Shown here: piece by piece, positions 63,880 to 64,000 of the stretch
Numbering within the stretch: the first letter of the stretch is position 1
How the letters are laid out: each line of letters opens with the position of its first letter
DNA from: Oryzias latipes
Taxonomy: Eukaryota; Chordata; Actinopteri; Beloniformes; Adrianichthyidae
Assembly (NCBI RefSeq): GCF_002234675.1
Contig: NC_019860.2
Coordinates: 11,530,586-11,594,585, forward strand
DNA: 64,000 nucleotides
Direction: 5' to 3'
Position numbers and translations under genes: made by a program
Notes under the pieces: model-generated
Told to the model about the DNA's origin: nothing
Databases searched by the model: none
Seen by the model: the letters and a program-made list of their open reading frames with translations, nothing else

Positions 63880-64000
63880 CAGTGAGGTCAAAATGTATTT
63901 GATCACCCTGTGATTTAGCAAGTTCTCCCACTTAGAAAACATGGAGGAATCTAAAATTTTCATCATAGGTGCATTTCCACAGTGAGAGTCAGAATCTGAA
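63880..64000 (+). mobile_element. Tc1/mariner 5' terminal inverted repeat (cut by window end)
   Basis: CAGTGAGGTCAAAATGTATT, preceded by TA, followed by TTGATCACCCTG and CAAGTTCTCCCACTTAGAAA, is the typical start of a fish Tc1-like transposon. The transposase would lie outside the window. Confidence 0.75.

Overview
This window is nuclear DNA of a teleost fish, probably a percomorph; medaka-like is a guess from repeat style, and I cannot name the species. The signs are intron-rich vertebrate genes with canonical GT-AG borders, tRNA-derived SINEs, a fish-type NLR leucine-rich-repeat exon, RTE, Tc1, Harbinger and hAT elements, and abundant microsatellites.

Three host genes and one gene relic can be supported. 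(1) ptprn (IA-2, a receptor-type pseudophosphatase of dense-core secretory vesicles) fills about 1.6-41.3 kb on the + strand. I traced 22 coding exons that join in one open frame (898 or 900 codons depending on a tandem splice donor). The only interruption relative to the family is an apparently missing exon of about 95 bp in the luminal mature-ectodomain region. (2) ddrgk1 (UFBP1, the ER anchor of the UFM1 ligase) lies at 59.1-62.5 kb on the - strand, with 8 exons and 290 aa. (3) The first coding exon of a C2H2 zinc-finger-type gene starts at 63,369 on the + strand and runs off the window. Its start is about 0.86 kb from that of ddrgk1, head to head. (4) A single NLR (NLRC3-like) leucine-rich-repeat exon remains at about 45.1 kb on the - strand.

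Mobile DNA makes up much of the rest. Intron 1 of ptprn holds a foldback-like element with about 770-bp inverted arms (2.56-4.85 kb), a SINE, a broken Tc1 transposase, a decayed Ty3/gypsy chromovirus with both LTRs (7.3-12.2 kb), an internally deleted non-LTR element and a solo LTR. Intron 6 holds a hAT MITE and a very young RTE-type LINE (25.6-28.6 kb) with one uninterrupted long frame and a perfect 12-bp target duplication. Intron 13 holds a TTAA-type MITE. Intron 18 holds a HARBI1/PIF transposon whose terminal inverted repeats are built from a 24-bp minisatellite with higher-order order (35.4-39.8 kb). Downstream of ptprn are more TTAA MITEs, a SINE split by an insertion, and an IS630/Tc1 deletion derivative with perfect 43-bp inverted repeats.

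The most striking element is at 45.3-53.95 kb: a nearly pristine LTR retrotransposon with LTRs that differ by two substitutions and one 4-bp indel. It has a primer-binding site matching tRNA-Thr and a single 1968-codon gag-pol frame. The Gag part resembles the PNMA family, a set of vertebrate neuronal/testis genes domesticated from Ty3/gypsy Gag. It sits beside the NLR exon.

Nothing prokaryotic is present (no operons or CRISPR). Most short open frames here are chance or repeat-driven.
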